Positions 55,528 to 64,000 of a stretch of DNA of 64,000 nt are shown piece after piece; the stretch's first letter is position 1, and each line of letters starts with the position of its first letter. Source of the DNA: Marinobacterium lacunae (GTDB taxonomy: Bacteria; Pseudomonadota; Gammaproteobacteria; Pseudomonadales; Balneatricaceae); assembly GCF_000705555.1 (NCBI RefSeq), contig NZ_JMQN01000011.1:62001-126000 (forward strand), written 5' to 3'. Both the position numbers and the translations under genes were made by a program. A model generated the notes under the pieces. The model was given only the letters and a program-made list of their open reading frames with translations, was not told the origin of the DNA and did not search any database.

Positions 55528-56580
55528 TTAAGCGTTAAAAAAGACAATGGGGCGGTGAGGCGCCACATGCACGCCTAAGCGCCCCCCAATCGGGTAGCGA
55601 TGCATGCCACTCTCACACGCCTCGAGCACCAATCCCGAGTTCAACTGAAGACGATACAGTGTCTGGCTGCCCTGAAACTCGCAGCTCAGCACTTCAGCCT
55701 CTACCCCGCCCTCTCGCGTCAGCTGTATGTCGCCCGGGCGCAAAAACAGCTTGAGCGGCTGGTTCGATTCACCATCAACCATGAACGGCTCGGCAAACTC
55801 CAGCTCGCCCAGTTCGCAATTCAGGCGATCAGGGCCGAGGGAGACCCCGTCGACAAGCACCCCTTTACCCACGAAAGCGGCCACCTCAGGCGTTGCCGGT
55901 TGGTAAAATAGCTCTTCAGGTGTGCCCCACTGCTGCACGCGCCCGGCAGACAGTACGCCCAGGCGATCGCTGATGGTGAACGCTTCCTGCTGATCGTGGG
56001 TGACCATGATCGCCGCAATCTTCTGTCGCTTCAGAATACGGCGCATTTCGGCCGACAGCTGACGGCGCAGATCTGCATCCAGATTGGAGAAGGGCTCGTC
56101 CATCAACAGCAATCGGGGCTTGGGCGCCAAAGCACGGGCCAGCGCCACACGCTGCTGCTGCCCGCCGGAGAGCTCATGAGGGTAACGTTTACCCAGATCC
56201 GGCAGCTCGACCAGTTCAAGCACTTCGGCAACCAGAGCCTGCTTCTCGGCGCGACTCAGGCCTTTAAGCCCAAAGGCGATGTTATCGGCGATGGTCAGGT
56301 GCGGAAAAAGTGCATAATCCTGAAAGACCATTCCCATGCCCCGCCGTTCAGGGGGCACAACCGCTTCGGCACTGCTGATAACCTCGCCGTCGATTCGTAT
56401 CTGCCCGCTCTCAGGTTCAATGAACCCGGCGATTGCACGCAGCACTGTGGTTTTGCCGCAACCACTGGGGCCAAGAAGACACGCGATTTCGCCCTGCTCG
56501 ATTGAAAAACTGACCGAATGTAAAACAGGCTGCCCTTGATAGGCACACTGGAGTTGATCAACTGCAAGAAGCTCGCGCAT
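55528..56580 (-). CDS. fbpC: Fe(III) ABC transporter ATPase
   Basis: A 350-residue ATPase. It has Walker A GPSGCGKTTVLRA near residue 37, signature LSGGQQQRVALARAL, Walker B RLLLMDEPFSNLD and the switch His in MVTHDQQE. A C-terminal regulatory OB-type domain follows (about 240-350). It powers the FbpAB importer. It is transcribed toward fbpB from its own promoter, which has a strong Fur box at 56639-56660. Confidence 0.92.
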   Translation of the reverse strand: MRELLAVDQLQCAYQGQPVLHSVSFSIEQGEIACLLGPSGCGKTTVLRAIAGFIEPESGQIRIDGEVISSAEAVVPPERRGMGMVFQDYALFPHLTIADNIAFGLKGLSRAEKQALVAEVLELVELPDLGKRYPHELSGGQQQRVALARALAPKPRLLLMDEPFSNLDADLRRQLSAEMRRILKRQKIAAIMVTHDQQEAFTISDRLGVLSAGRVQQWGTPEELFYQPATPEVAAFVGKGVLVDGVSLGPDRLNCELGELEFAEPFMVDGESNQPLKLFLRPGDIQLTREGGVEAEVLSCEFQGSQTLYRLQLNSGLVLEACESGMHRYPIGGRLGVHVAPHRPIVFFNA

Positions 56581-56638
56581 ACAACCTCGAATCGATCCCT
56601 GATCGGATCATGCCAAAATAACCACACAAGTAGACTAT

Positions 56639-56660
56639 GAATGATAATTGAAAATCATTC
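56639..56660 (-). promoter_or_regulatory. Fur box upstream of fbpC
   Basis: GAATGATAATTGAAAATCATTC is a near-perfect palindrome of Fur type (GATAAT/ATCATT). It overlaps the last bases of ampD and lies 59 bases from the fbpC start. Confidence 0.8.
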
Positions 56661-57221
56661 TTGATTACCAGACAGAGTATCCCTATATCGCCTCCAATCG
56701 AAAGCAGGGCCCGGATCGCTCTTGCGCCCCGGCGCGATATCGCTGTGTCCGCAGATTCTATCCGGCTGAATCTCCGGATAAGCCCGCATCAGCGCTCTGG
56801 ATACACCCAGCAGCACCTCGTACTGCCGGTCGGTATAGGGGGTGTCATCCGTCCCCTCCAGCTCGATCCCGATGGAGAAATCATTGCACGCCTCCCTGCC
56901 CTCAAAGCATGAGCGGCCTGCATGCCAGGCTCGCTGATCGAAGGGGACGAACTGGGTCACCCGACCTTCACGGTCAATCAAAAGATGCGCAGAGACCTCC
57001 AGTTGATGGATCTCCCGGTAATAGGGATGCTCATGCGGGTCGAGACAGTTGGTGAATAGCTGTCGAATGCCAAGGCCACCAAACTGCCCCGGCGGCAGGC
57101 TGATGTTGTGAATCACCAGCAACGAAATCTCGCCGTTTGGCCGTTCGTTGCAGTTCGGTGAAGGGCAGTAGTCGGCCGCTATCAGCCGATGATTCTCCAC
57201 AACATAATGATTCTCGGACAT
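56655..57221 (-). CDS. ampD: 1,6-anhydro-N-acetylmuramyl-L-alanine amidase (AmpD)
   Basis: A 188-residue zinc amidase. It has LLVIHNISLPPGQFGG near residue 35 (zinc His), AWHAGRSCFEG near 101, NDFSIGIELEG and ICGHSDIAPGRKSDPGPAFDW near 160 with the second His and Asp. It is cytoplasmic and recycles peptidoglycan fragments. The length of 188 matches AmpD. It is divergent from nadC, a common gammaproteobacterial arrangement. Confidence 0.93.
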   Translation of the reverse strand: MSENHYVVENHRLIAADYCPSPNCNERPNGEISLLVIHNISLPPGQFGGLGIRQLFTNCLDPHEHPYYREIHQLEVSAHLLIDREGRVTQFVPFDQRAWHAGRSCFEGREACNDFSIGIELEGTDDTPYTDRQYEVLLGVSRALMRAYPEIQPDRICGHSDIAPGRKSDPGPAFDWRRYRDTLSGNQE

Positions 57222-57312
57222 GGGTTACTCAACTACAGCGTAAAGGGCTAGAATATCGGCCCCGAACCCGGGTCGCAATGCGCCCTACACCGCCTACACA
57301 GTGGAGATCCCG

Positions 57313-58152
57313 ATGCTGAACCTCGCCGACCTCAAAGCCGTCATTGAAGAGAATGTGCGTGCTGCCCTCGCCGAAGATATCGGCAGTGGCGATATCACAG
57401 CGGATCTCATTCCGGCACAGCAGCACGCCTCGGGCCGGGTGATCAGTCGTGAAGCGGCCACCATCAGTGGCGTAGCCTGGGTTAACGAGGTGTTTCGCCA
57501 GGTTGACCCCAGCGTTGTAGTGGAGTGGCAGGTCAGCGATGGCGAGCAGGTAAAACCCGACCAGACGCTGTTCACACTAAAAGGCTCAGCACGTTCGCTG
57601 CTGACCGGTGAGCGCGCGGCACTTAACTTCCTGCAGACACTCTCGGGCACCGCGACCGTCAGCCGCGCTTACGCCGATCGTGTAGCGGGCACCGGCGTTA
57701 AACTGCTCGATACCCGCAAAACCCTGCCGGGCCTTCGTATGGCGCAAAAATATGCCGTTACCTGCGGCGGCTGCTTCAATCACCGTATCGGCCTATATGA
57801 TGCATTCCTGATCAAAGAGAACCACATCATGGCCTGTGGGGGAATCAAGGAAGCGATCAGCAGTGCGCAAACCTTGCACCCGGGCAAGCCTGTTGAGGTT
57901 GAGGTGGAAACCCGCGGCCAACTGGAAGAGGCGCTGGAGGCCGGGGCCGATATCATTATGCTCGATAACTTTTCCACCGAGCAGATGAAAGAGGCGGTGC
58001 AGTTCACGGCAGGTCGCGCCAAGCTTGAAGCCTCGGGCGGCATTACCGATGAGACACTGGTGGAGTTTGCGAAAACCGGTGTGGATTACATCTCGATCGG
58101 CGCACTTACCAAGCACTGCCGCGCCATCGATCTTTCCATGCGCCTGCTCTGA
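57313..58152 (+). CDS. nadC: Nicotinate-nucleotide pyrophosphorylase (quinolinate phosphoribosyltransferase)
   Basis: A 279-residue enzyme starting at MLNLADLK, with GGAG 6 bases upstream; a GTG 12 bases earlier is possible. It has [19 protein letters not shown] near 110, [42 protein letters not shown] and the C-terminal [12 protein letters not shown]. It makes nicotinate mononucleotide from quinolinate in NAD synthesis. Confidence 0.95.
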   Translation: MLNLADLKAVIEENVRAALAEDIGSGDITADLIPAQQHASGRVISREAATISGVAWVNEVFRQVDPSVVVEWQVSDGEQVKPDQTLFTLKGSARSLLTGERAALNFLQTLSGTATVSRAYADRVAGTGVKLLDTRKTLPGLRMAQKYAVTCGGCFNHRIGLYDAFLIKENHIMACGGIKEAISSAQTLHPGKPVEVEVETRGQLEEALEAGADIIMLDNFSTEQMKEAVQFTAGRAKLEASGGITDETLVEFAKTGVDYISIGALTKHCRAIDLSMRLL

Positions 58153-58230
58153 GCCTTCAGCACCCTTCACTATGCCGGCGGGTGGGTTTGAATACCCACC
58201 CAGCCCACTCAAGCCGACAGTGTCAGATCA

Positions 58231-58578
58231 CTACTCGCACTGGGCAGCGCCAACCTGCACCCACTCATCATCATTCTGAATCTGCAGCACATCGTACACC
58301 TCAACCTCGGCTGGGCTAATACCGTGCTTGAGCATCAGGTTGCATACCCGACGTGCCGCTGAATCGCGGTTGGTGCCATCGGGAATCACCCCCACACCCA
58401 AACGGTGGCCTTTATCCCACCAAACAGGACGGGCAGGAAAGGTAGAGTCTTGGGAGAGCTCGGCTTCGACTCTTGCACGCACATCTGACGGCACCTCGAT
58501 TTTTCCTGATTCGATGTACCAAGTGACGACGACACTCAGCACCACAAGAAACAGTATTAGAATTCTGGTATTTACCAC
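58231..58578 (-). CDS. Hypothetical membrane-anchored protein
   Basis: A 115-residue protein. An N-terminal hydrophobic helix (residues 5-21, ILILFLVVLSVVVTWYI) is followed by a soluble part with two Cys (C83 region and the third residue from the end). It has no lipobox. I do not recognise the family. It is transcribed toward nadC and lies downstream of pilA, from which it is separated by a terminator. Confidence 0.6.
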   Translation of the reverse strand: MVNTRILILFLVVLSVVVTWYIESGKIEVPSDVRARVEAELSQDSTFPARPVWWDKGHRLGVGVIPDGTNRDSAARRVCNLMLKHGISPAEVEVYDVLQIQNDDEWVQVGAAQCE

Positions 58579-58688
58579 TCAATGCTCTTAAACAAAAATA
58601 ATTATATTGGGTAAAATTCAAGAGTTGCCGCACCGAATCGATTCGGGCTGTGCTCTAAAACTCGAATAATAAATAGATTCCCTGAAAA

Positions 58689-58718
58689 CAAAAAGGGCTG
58701 TGAACACAGCCCTTTTAA
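58689..58718 (-). terminator. Terminator after pilA
   Basis: AAAAGGGCTGTG/CACAGCCCTTTT palindrome with a 2-base loop, flanked by T-rich sequence on the minus strand. Confidence 0.9.
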
Positions 58719-58738
58719 AACAGTTCACTCAACCGATA

Positions 58739-59197
58739 TTAACGCTCAGGACAACGCTCTGCACTAATACCCGCAGTACACTGCAGATCCCAAGTGATGT
58801 TATCACTGTCGGAGTGGATAGTACCCACGAGGTCAATCTGGTCAGCTGTTCCGTCAACGTCTACTTCACTATCCAGAATCAGACGTACGGTTACCGCTGT
58901 GCTAGACGGGTTCTGAATGCTAGAAACTCCTGTCAAATGAGAACCGTTCAATTGCGTTTTGAAACCGTAGTTGCTCAGCGCCGGCGCAGCCAGAGAAGCA
59001 GTAACAGCGCCAATTTCGCTGAAGTATGATTCAACTGCCAACTTATTCGCGGACATGATAGTCGGCGCTTCTGACAGCTTTGAACGAATCGTGTAGTTCT
59101 GATAAGCCGGCAGCGCGATTGCAGCCAGAATACCGATGATCGCAACAACGATCATCAATTCAATAAGGGTGAAGCCCTGTTGTTTTTTCATAGTCAT
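58739..59197 (-). CDS. pilA: Type IV major pilin
   Basis: A 152-residue prepilin. The short basic leader ends at Gly (KKQQG) before [27 protein letters not shown], with E5 present; PilD cleaves after Gly and N-methylates Phe1. Two Cys near the C-terminus (LQCTAG and AERCPER) form the D-loop. Three in-frame ATGs are close together, and the middle one has the best-placed GGAGAG. A perfect sigma-54 promoter lies upstream and PilSR are encoded next to it. Confidence 0.92.
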   Translation of the reverse strand: MTMKKQQGFTLIELMIVVAIIGILAAIALPAYQNYTIRSKLSEAPTIMSANKLAVESYFSEIGAVTASLAAPALSNYGFKTQLNGSHLTGVSSIQNPSSTAVTVRLILDSEVDVDGTADQIDLVGTIHSDSDNITWDLQCTAGISAERCPER

Positions 59198-59248
59198 CGT
59201 CATCTCTCCAGCGAGTTAAAGTCCTTATTCCAAGACCACTAGACCTAA

Positions 59249-59263
59249 GCAAGAGCGGTGCCA
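59249..59263 (-). promoter_or_regulatory. Sigma-54 promoter of pilA
   Basis: On the minus strand TGGCACCGCTCTTGC matches TGGCAC-N5-TTGC exactly. The predicted start near 59237 is about 40 bases before the pilin ATG. PilR is the expected activator. Confidence 0.9.
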
Positions 59264-59393
59264 TATATGGCCACGCCTTAATCCATGCGGCCTGCAGCGG
59301 TCCAGCCGGGAAGAGCATAGGGCAAAGTCTGACACTTTGTCACCCCCTGCGTCAGATTTTGACAAACTGGCGTTTGAAAATTTGACACAGATT

Positions 59394-60755
59394 CTACTCC
59401 AGCTCGTACTTCTTGATGCGATAGCGCAGCTGCCTGAGTGTAAGACCTAACTCCCGCGCTGCAGCGGTGCGATTCCAATGATGCATCTCAAGCACGGCTA
59501 CCAACTGGTCGCGCTCGTCATCGCCAATCGGCTCCATGCGCATCTCCATCTGCATGCGCGTTTGCGGGCGCTCATCCAGCGCGAGATCCTCGCAGGTAAT
59601 CCGGCCCTGCTCACAGAGTGCCGCCGCTCGCTCAAGAATGTTCTCAAGCTCCCGCACGTTGCCGGGAAAACCGTAGGCCATGAGTGCCGACTGCGCATCA
59701 TCATCAATATGGAGCCCCACGCCACTATCACCATTGCGCATTGCGATGCGCTGCAACAGCGCCCGGCTCAATAAGGAAATATCCTGGCGCCGCTCTCGCA
59801 ACGGCGGCACCTTAAGCTCGATAACGTTGATACGGTAGTAGAGATCTTCGCGGAAGCGGCCTGCCTGTACCTCTTCGTGCAGGCGCTTATGGCTGGCGCT
59901 GAGTATGCGCACATCGACCGCTTGCTCATCTTCAGCACCGACCGGACGCACCCGTCGCTCCTGAATGGCTCTCAGCAGCTTGACCTGCATCGCAAGCGGC
60001 ATATCCGCCACCTCGTCGAGAAACAGGGTGCCGCCCTCTGCCGCCTGAAAAAAGCCATTGCGGTTGGCATGAGCACCGGTGAAACTGCCCTTTAGATGGC
60101 CGAAAAACTCCGACTCCATCAACTCGGCCGGTATGGCGCCACAGTTCACGGCAATAAAAGGGCGGTCGCGCCGGTTACTGCGCGAGTGAATGGTGCGGGC
60201 GATGACCTCCTTGCCGGTACCGGACTCGCCACTGATGCAGACCGGCGCCTGTGTCATCGCCAGCTTACTGATACGCGCTTTCACCCGCTGCATCGCGGGC
60301 GACTCACCCACAAGCCCATCATCACTTATTTCATCGGCAAAATCGGATGAGCGTCGAATAGCGTGTTTCACCAAGACTCTTAGCTGTTCAAGATCGACAG
60401 GCTTGCTGACGCAATCAAATGCGCCGGCCTTCATCGCCTCAACCGCCAGTTCCATATTGCCATAGGCCGTAATGACCGCCACCGGCAAGCCTGTGAATGT
60501 CTGGGATATCTCTTCAACCAGCTCCATGCCACGACCATCGGGCAGACGCATGTCGGTCAGACAGAGTTCAAAGGGTTGCTCGGTCAATAGGCGGCGAGCA
60601 TCAGCCAGACAGGAGGCAGACTCTACCGCCAACCCCATGCGTCCAAGCGTGATCTCAAGCAGTGTGCGCAAATCCTCCTCGTCATCCACAACCAGAACGG
60701 TCGGTTGACGGGCGATCTCCGCAGCAGGACTTGTACGACGTGCGTCAGTCATCAA
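59394..60755 (-). CDS. pilR: Sigma-54 response regulator PilR
   Basis: A 453-residue NtrC-type regulator. The receiver domain has VLVVDDEEDL and phospho-Asp in LCLTDMRLPDG. The AAA+ domain has GESGTGKEVIAR, GSFTGA (variant of GAFTGA) and GGTLFLDEVADMP. The Fis-type HTH at the end is WNRTAAARELGLTLRQLRYRIKKY. It activates pilA, whose promoter is 130 bases downstream of its stop. It overlaps pilS by 11 bases. Confidence 0.93.
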   Translation of the reverse strand: MMTDARRTSPAAEIARQPTVLVVDDEEDLRTLLEITLGRMGLAVESASCLADARRLLTEQPFELCLTDMRLPDGRGMELVEEISQTFTGLPVAVITAYGNMELAVEAMKAGAFDCVSKPVDLEQLRVLVKHAIRRSSDFADEISDDGLVGESPAMQRVKARISKLAMTQAPVCISGESGTGKEVIARTIHSRSNRRDRPFIAVNCGAIPAELMESEFFGHLKGSFTGAHANRNGFFQAAEGGTLFLDEVADMPLAMQVKLLRAIQERRVRPVGAEDEQAVDVRILSASHKRLHEEVQAGRFREDLYYRINVIELKVPPLRERRQDISLLSRALLQRIAMRNGDSGVGLHIDDDAQSALMAYGFPGNVRELENILERAAALCEQGRITCEDLALDERPQTRMQMEMRMEPIGDDERDQLVAVLEMHHWNRTAAARELGLTLRQLRYRIKKYELE

Positions 60756-62331
60756 TGTTCGCAGTTATCGGTCGTTCCATCGGGAAGGTGATACTGAAAC
60801 AGCTACCACCGGTTTTAACCGCACTATAACGCAATTCACAATAGTTCGCTTCGCATAGCTCCCTCGCCAGATACAATCCCAAACCAGAGCCGCCATGACG
60901 GGTTGAAAAGAACGGCTCGTAAATTCGTGGTTCAAGTTCACTGTCGATCCCCGGACCGTTATCGCACACCTCTATGCAGGGTGTTGACGCTGTCCCCGAA
61001 CGGGAAACACTGATCGTGATACGCGCATCGCCCTGTTCAGGTATACCGTGCTTGATCGCATTATCGAGCAGCAATGTCAGCAATTGACGCAGATGATCAG
61101 GATCGGCACGCACCTGTATCGGCACACCTTCACCGTCAATACTCAACGTGAGTCTTGAATACAGATCCGGCCAGCTCAGACGCCACTCATCTTGTAGCTT
61201 ATATAACCAATCCCCCAAAGGCAGATCGGTCCATATGGGCGTTTTACGTCTGGACAGGGTCAGGATCTCTTCAATCAGTCGGTTCATCCGCTGCGACTGT
61301 CCTTGAATAATCGCAATCAACTTACTCTCCTGCCCTCCTAATTCGGGCGTTTCGGCCAGCAACTGAGCCGACTGGCTGATTGCCCCTATCGGGTTGCGAA
61401 TTTCGTGGGCAAGACTCGCCGTCAAGCGCCCGAGCGCGGCGAGTTTTTCCCGCTGAATTCTGGTGTTTTGTTCACCTGTGTCCTCGATCATCAGCATCGC
61501 GCGCTGATCACGCCCAGGGCCCGTTGCGGTTATCTGTATTCGCAAAGGCGACATCACCTCCGCTTCAATTGCCCTGCCCTCTCGCCAGTCACGCAGCACA
61601 ACCGACAACGCCCGCGACAATTCAACAAGCGGCGTGTGCATATACTCGCTGAACGAAACACCGAGCAATATGCCTGCCGCGGGATTCATCATGCGTATGA
61701 CGTCTTCGTCATCGACAACGATTACCCCCTCTTCCATGCGCTGCACGATAAACATGTTGAGTTCGGTGAGGCTTGCAAGATCAAGCTCCCTTCGACCCAC
61801 AAGGCGATGCGTATCGGCCACGTTGCGCCCCAACACACCACTGACCAGGGCGATGGCCAACTGGGTGGCCGATAGTGCCCCCAGCTCAGCAAGTGAATAG
61901 GGCTCCGCGCCCAGCCATTGGTGCACCAACGCACCGGCCAACATGCCAAGAATCGCGATCGCCGCGTATAACTGAGTCATGGTTCCGGGCTGCCAGAACC
62001 CGGCAAAGCAGACGGGCACCAGCATCAAAATGGCGTATATGCCGGTTGGGTCGCCGCTGGAAAAACCCAAAAAGGAGAGCGCAATCAGGTCAACAACCAG
62101 CTGGACGCAAAACTGCTTTGAATGCAACTCATCCCAACGGCTGATGCTGAAGCCAGAGCCAATGGCGAATACGAAATACAGAAGCGAAGCCGCTCCGAAA
62201 AGGTCGGGCTGCCATATCTGTGGCAAAACGCCGGTTCCCGGTAGAACCTGCAGTGAAACCAGTAATCCACTGAGAATAACCCGGTAAAGACTGAAGAGAC
62301 GTAAGGCTCTCCAATCAAGAATTTCACTCAT
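60745..62331 (-). CDS. pilS: Membrane sensor histidine kinase PilS
   Basis: A 528-residue kinase. It has about six N-terminal membrane helices (to about residue 180), a PAS-like domain (about 190-280), the phospho-His in TASLAHEIRNPIGAISQSA near 310 and an ATPase domain with NAIKHG, DNGPGID and GGSGLGLYLARELCEAN. It controls PilR in response to pilin levels in the membrane. It is divergent from pilB. Confidence 0.92.
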   Translation of the reverse strand: MSEILDWRALRLFSLYRVILSGLLVSLQVLPGTGVLPQIWQPDLFGAASLLYFVFAIGSGFSISRWDELHSKQFCVQLVVDLIALSFLGFSSGDPTGIYAILMLVPVCFAGFWQPGTMTQLYAAIAILGMLAGALVHQWLGAEPYSLAELGALSATQLAIALVSGVLGRNVADTHRLVGRRELDLASLTELNMFIVQRMEEGVIVVDDEDVIRMMNPAAGILLGVSFSEYMHTPLVELSRALSVVLRDWREGRAIEAEVMSPLRIQITATGPGRDQRAMLMIEDTGEQNTRIQREKLAALGRLTASLAHEIRNPIGAISQSAQLLAETPELGGQESKLIAIIQGQSQRMNRLIEEILTLSRRKTPIWTDLPLGDWLYKLQDEWRLSWPDLYSRLTLSIDGEGVPIQVRADPDHLRQLLTLLLDNAIKHGIPEQGDARITISVSRSGTASTPCIEVCDNGPGIDSELEPRIYEPFFSTRHGGSGLGLYLARELCEANYCELRYSAVKTGGSCFSITFPMERPITANIDD

Positions 62332-62448
62332 ACTGATTGACCGCGAACAATAGTTGGCTCATGGGATTTGCCAGAGTCATGGGGCTACTATAGAGTATTG
62401 ACTCATACCCTATCCTCGGCCTGTTTGCAAAGACTTAAGGTACGGCTC

Positions 62449-64000
62449 TTGTCAAAAGGATTTCAACCACTTAGCGGTCTCGCCAAACGCTTGGTCAACG
62501 ACGGTGCGTTCTCGGCAGAAGTGGCGATGGACGCGCTTAATCAGGCCCGTGACGCCAATAAAAGTTTTGTCAGCTTCATCATCTCCCAACGCCTTGTCAG
62601 CGCACACCGTGCCGCCTGCGCCGCGTCGGAGGAGTTCGGACTGCCGTTGCTCGACCTCGATGCTTTCAGCGCTGATGCGATCCCCCAGGGGCTGATCGCC
62701 GAAAACCTTATCTCGGCGCATCGCGTATTGCCGTTGATGCAGCGTGAAAACCGGTTGTTTGTCGCAATCGCCGATCCAACCAACCTTCAGGCCCTCGATG
62801 AGATAAAGTTCCACACCGGCATCACCACTGAAGCGGTGATCGTCGAGGAGGATAAACTCGCCCGCCGCATCGAAGCTTTTCTGGACGGTGGATCCGAGGC
62901 GCTTGAAGAGCTAGACGATGCGGATCTCGACAATATCGAGACTGAGGATACCAGCCGAAAGAAGGACGAAGAATCAGCAGAGGAAGCGGCCTCCGATGCA
63001 CCTATCGTCCGCTTCATCAACAAGGTTTTGCTCGACGCCATCAAGAATGGCGCATCCGATATCCACTTTGAGCCCTACGAGAAAACCTATCGTATCCGCT
63101 GCCGTATCGACGGTATTCTGCAGGAGGTCAGTAAACCACCAACCAACCTGGCATCCAGACTCTCTGCTCGACTCAAGGTTATGTCCAATATGGATATCGC
63201 CGAGCGACGGGTGCCGCAGGATGGTCGTATCAAGCTGAAGGTCTCGGAGAAGCGCTCAATCGACTTCCGTGTCAACACCCTGCCAACGCTTTGGGGCGAG
63301 AAGATCGTACTGCGTATTCTTGACCCGACTAGCGCCACCATCGGAGTCGATGCACTGGGCTTCGAGCCCGATCAGCGCGAGATTTACATGGCCACCCTGC
63401 AACGCCCTCAGGGGATGGTGCTGGTAACAGGCCCGACGGGTTCCGGTAAAACCGTGACCCTTTACACTGGCCTTAACATTCTCAATACCGAGGAGCGCAA
63501 CATATCCACCGCCGAAGATCCGGTCGAGATCAATATGGAGGGGATCAACCAGGTTCATGTTAACCCGAAGGTGGGGCTGACATTTGCCGAGGCGCTGCGC
63601 TCCTTCCTGCGTCAGGACCCGGATGTGGTCATGGTGGGTGAGATTCGAGATCTGGAAACCGCCGAGATAGCGATCAAGGCGGCTCAAACCGGCCATATGG
63701 TGTTATCAACGCTGCACACCAACAGTGCCCCGGAGACATTGACCCGGCTGCGCAACATGGGTGTGCCCTCCTTCAACATCGCAACCTCTGTCAGCCTCAT
63801 CATCGCGCAACGTCTAGCCAGACGTCTGTGTGAAGCGTGCAAGAAACCTGCATCTATTCCCGAGGCATCACTGATAGAGGAGGGGTTCACGCCCGATCAG
63901 ATCAAGTCGCTCCAGCTGTTCGAAGCGAACCATGACGGATGCGTGAAATGCAACCGCGGCTACAAGGGCCGCGTCGGTATCTACGAGATGCTGGTGATGA
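62449..64000 (+). CDS. pilB: Type IV pilus assembly ATPase PilB (cut by window end)
   Basis: A frame open from TTG at 62449 to the window edge (517 codons seen of about 570). AAGG lies 8 bases before the TTG; no upstream ATG is in frame. The N-terminal MshE-type domain (SVSFIISQRL-like SFVSFIISQRLVSAHRAA) is followed by the secretion ATPase. It has IHFEPYEKTYRIRCRIDGI near residue 205, Walker A GPTGSGKTVTLYTGLN near 330, the Asp box and Walker B (FLRQDPDVVMVGEIRD) near 390 and a zinc motif (C-x2-C ... C-x2-C) at the end. It powers pilus extension. Confidence 0.92.
   Translation, partial: MSKGFQPLSGLAKRLVNDGAFSAEVAMDALNQARDANKSFVSFIISQRLVSAHRAACAASEEFGLPLLDLDAFSADAIPQGLIAENLISAHRVLPLMQRENRLFVAIADPTNLQALDEIKFHTGITTEAVIVEEDKLARRIEAFLDGGSEALEELDDADLDNIETEDTSRKKDEESAEEAASDAPIVRFINKVLLDAIKNGASDIHFEPYEKTYRIRCRIDGILQEVSKPPTNLASRLSARLKVMSNMDIAERRVPQDGRIKLKVSEKRSIDFRVNTLPTLWGEKIVLRILDPTSATIGVDALGFEPDQREIYMATLQRPQGMVLVTGPTGSGKTVTLYTGLNILNTEERNISTAEDPVEINMEGINQVHVNPKVGLTFAEALRSFLRQDPDVVMVGEIRDLETAEIAIKAAQTGHMVLSTLHTNSAPETLTRLRNMGVPSFNIATSVSLIIAQRLARRLCEACKKPASIPEASLIEEGFTPDQIKSLQLFEANHDGCVKCNRGYKGRVGIYEMLVM

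Noticed and set aside
1-64000. CRISPR arrays, insertion sequences, integrases, tRNA or rRNA genes
   Set aside because: I found no array-like direct repeats, transposase or integrase reading frames, or structural RNA signatures in reading through the window. The island carries no visible mobility genes.

Overview
The window looks like chromosomal DNA of a marine, aerobic gammaproteobacterium. The evidence is moderately high GC, PilS/PilR with a sigma-54 type IV pilin promoter, a TRAP transporter, Fur boxes and AmpD/NadC/RsmE housekeeping genes. Gene content is reminiscent of Marinobacterium/Oceanospirillales, but the genus is a guess. About 51 kb (1-51.7 kb) is an aromatic-catabolism island built around catechol. 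The last 12 kb is housekeeping, iron uptake and type IV pilus genes.

Layout. (1) 0-5 kb, minus strand: an indole-oxidation operon in the order iifA-iifB-iifC-iifD plus an outer-membrane channel, with an AraC regulator divergent at 5.1 kb. (2) 6.1-13 kb, minus: antABC (anthranilate to catechol), a catechol 2,3-dioxygenase and a TRAP transporter in one probable operon, with a second AraC regulator divergent. (3) 14.6-24 kb: a LysR/benE pair, then a three-gene set of sodium:amino-acid symporter, Leu/Phe/Trp-type dehydrogenase and a fused indolepyruvate:ferredoxin oxidoreductase. (4) 24-35.8 kb: benABCD, a second catechol 2,3-dioxygenase, a Liv-type ABC importer, IclR and a BenR/XylS-like AraC. 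(5) 36-49.6 kb, minus: the phenol block dmpKLMNOP, then dmpQ-dmpB (third catechol 2,3-dioxygenase), then the shared lower meta pathway dmpC-E-F-G-H-I, interrupted by a LysR gene and a membrane-anchored monooxygenase-like gene. A DmpR-type sensor is divergent at 50 kb. (6) 51.7-64 kb: rsmE, fbpAB/fbpC iron importer with two Fur boxes, ampD, nadC, pilA, pilR, pilS and the start of pilB.

How it works together. Indole (via anthranilate), benzoate and phenol each reach catechol. Each upper route carries its own extradiol catechol 2,3-dioxygenase. All three ring-cleavage products feed one oxalocrotonate branch (DmpC, I, H, E, G, F) to pyruvate and acetyl-CoA. The hydrolytic branch enzyme DmpD is absent from the window.

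Regulatory DNA can be read directly. Three promoters around the benzoate block carry Pm-like tandem XylS/BenR half-sites. Two phenol promoters are sigma-54 (-24/-12) elements, each with a similar inverted-repeat upstream site about 180 bp away. pilA has a perfect -24/-12 element.

The most interesting aspects are the three-input catechol hub with legible, separate control circuits, the complete indole-to-meta-cleavage route, and the possible tryptophan/phenylalanine module beside it.
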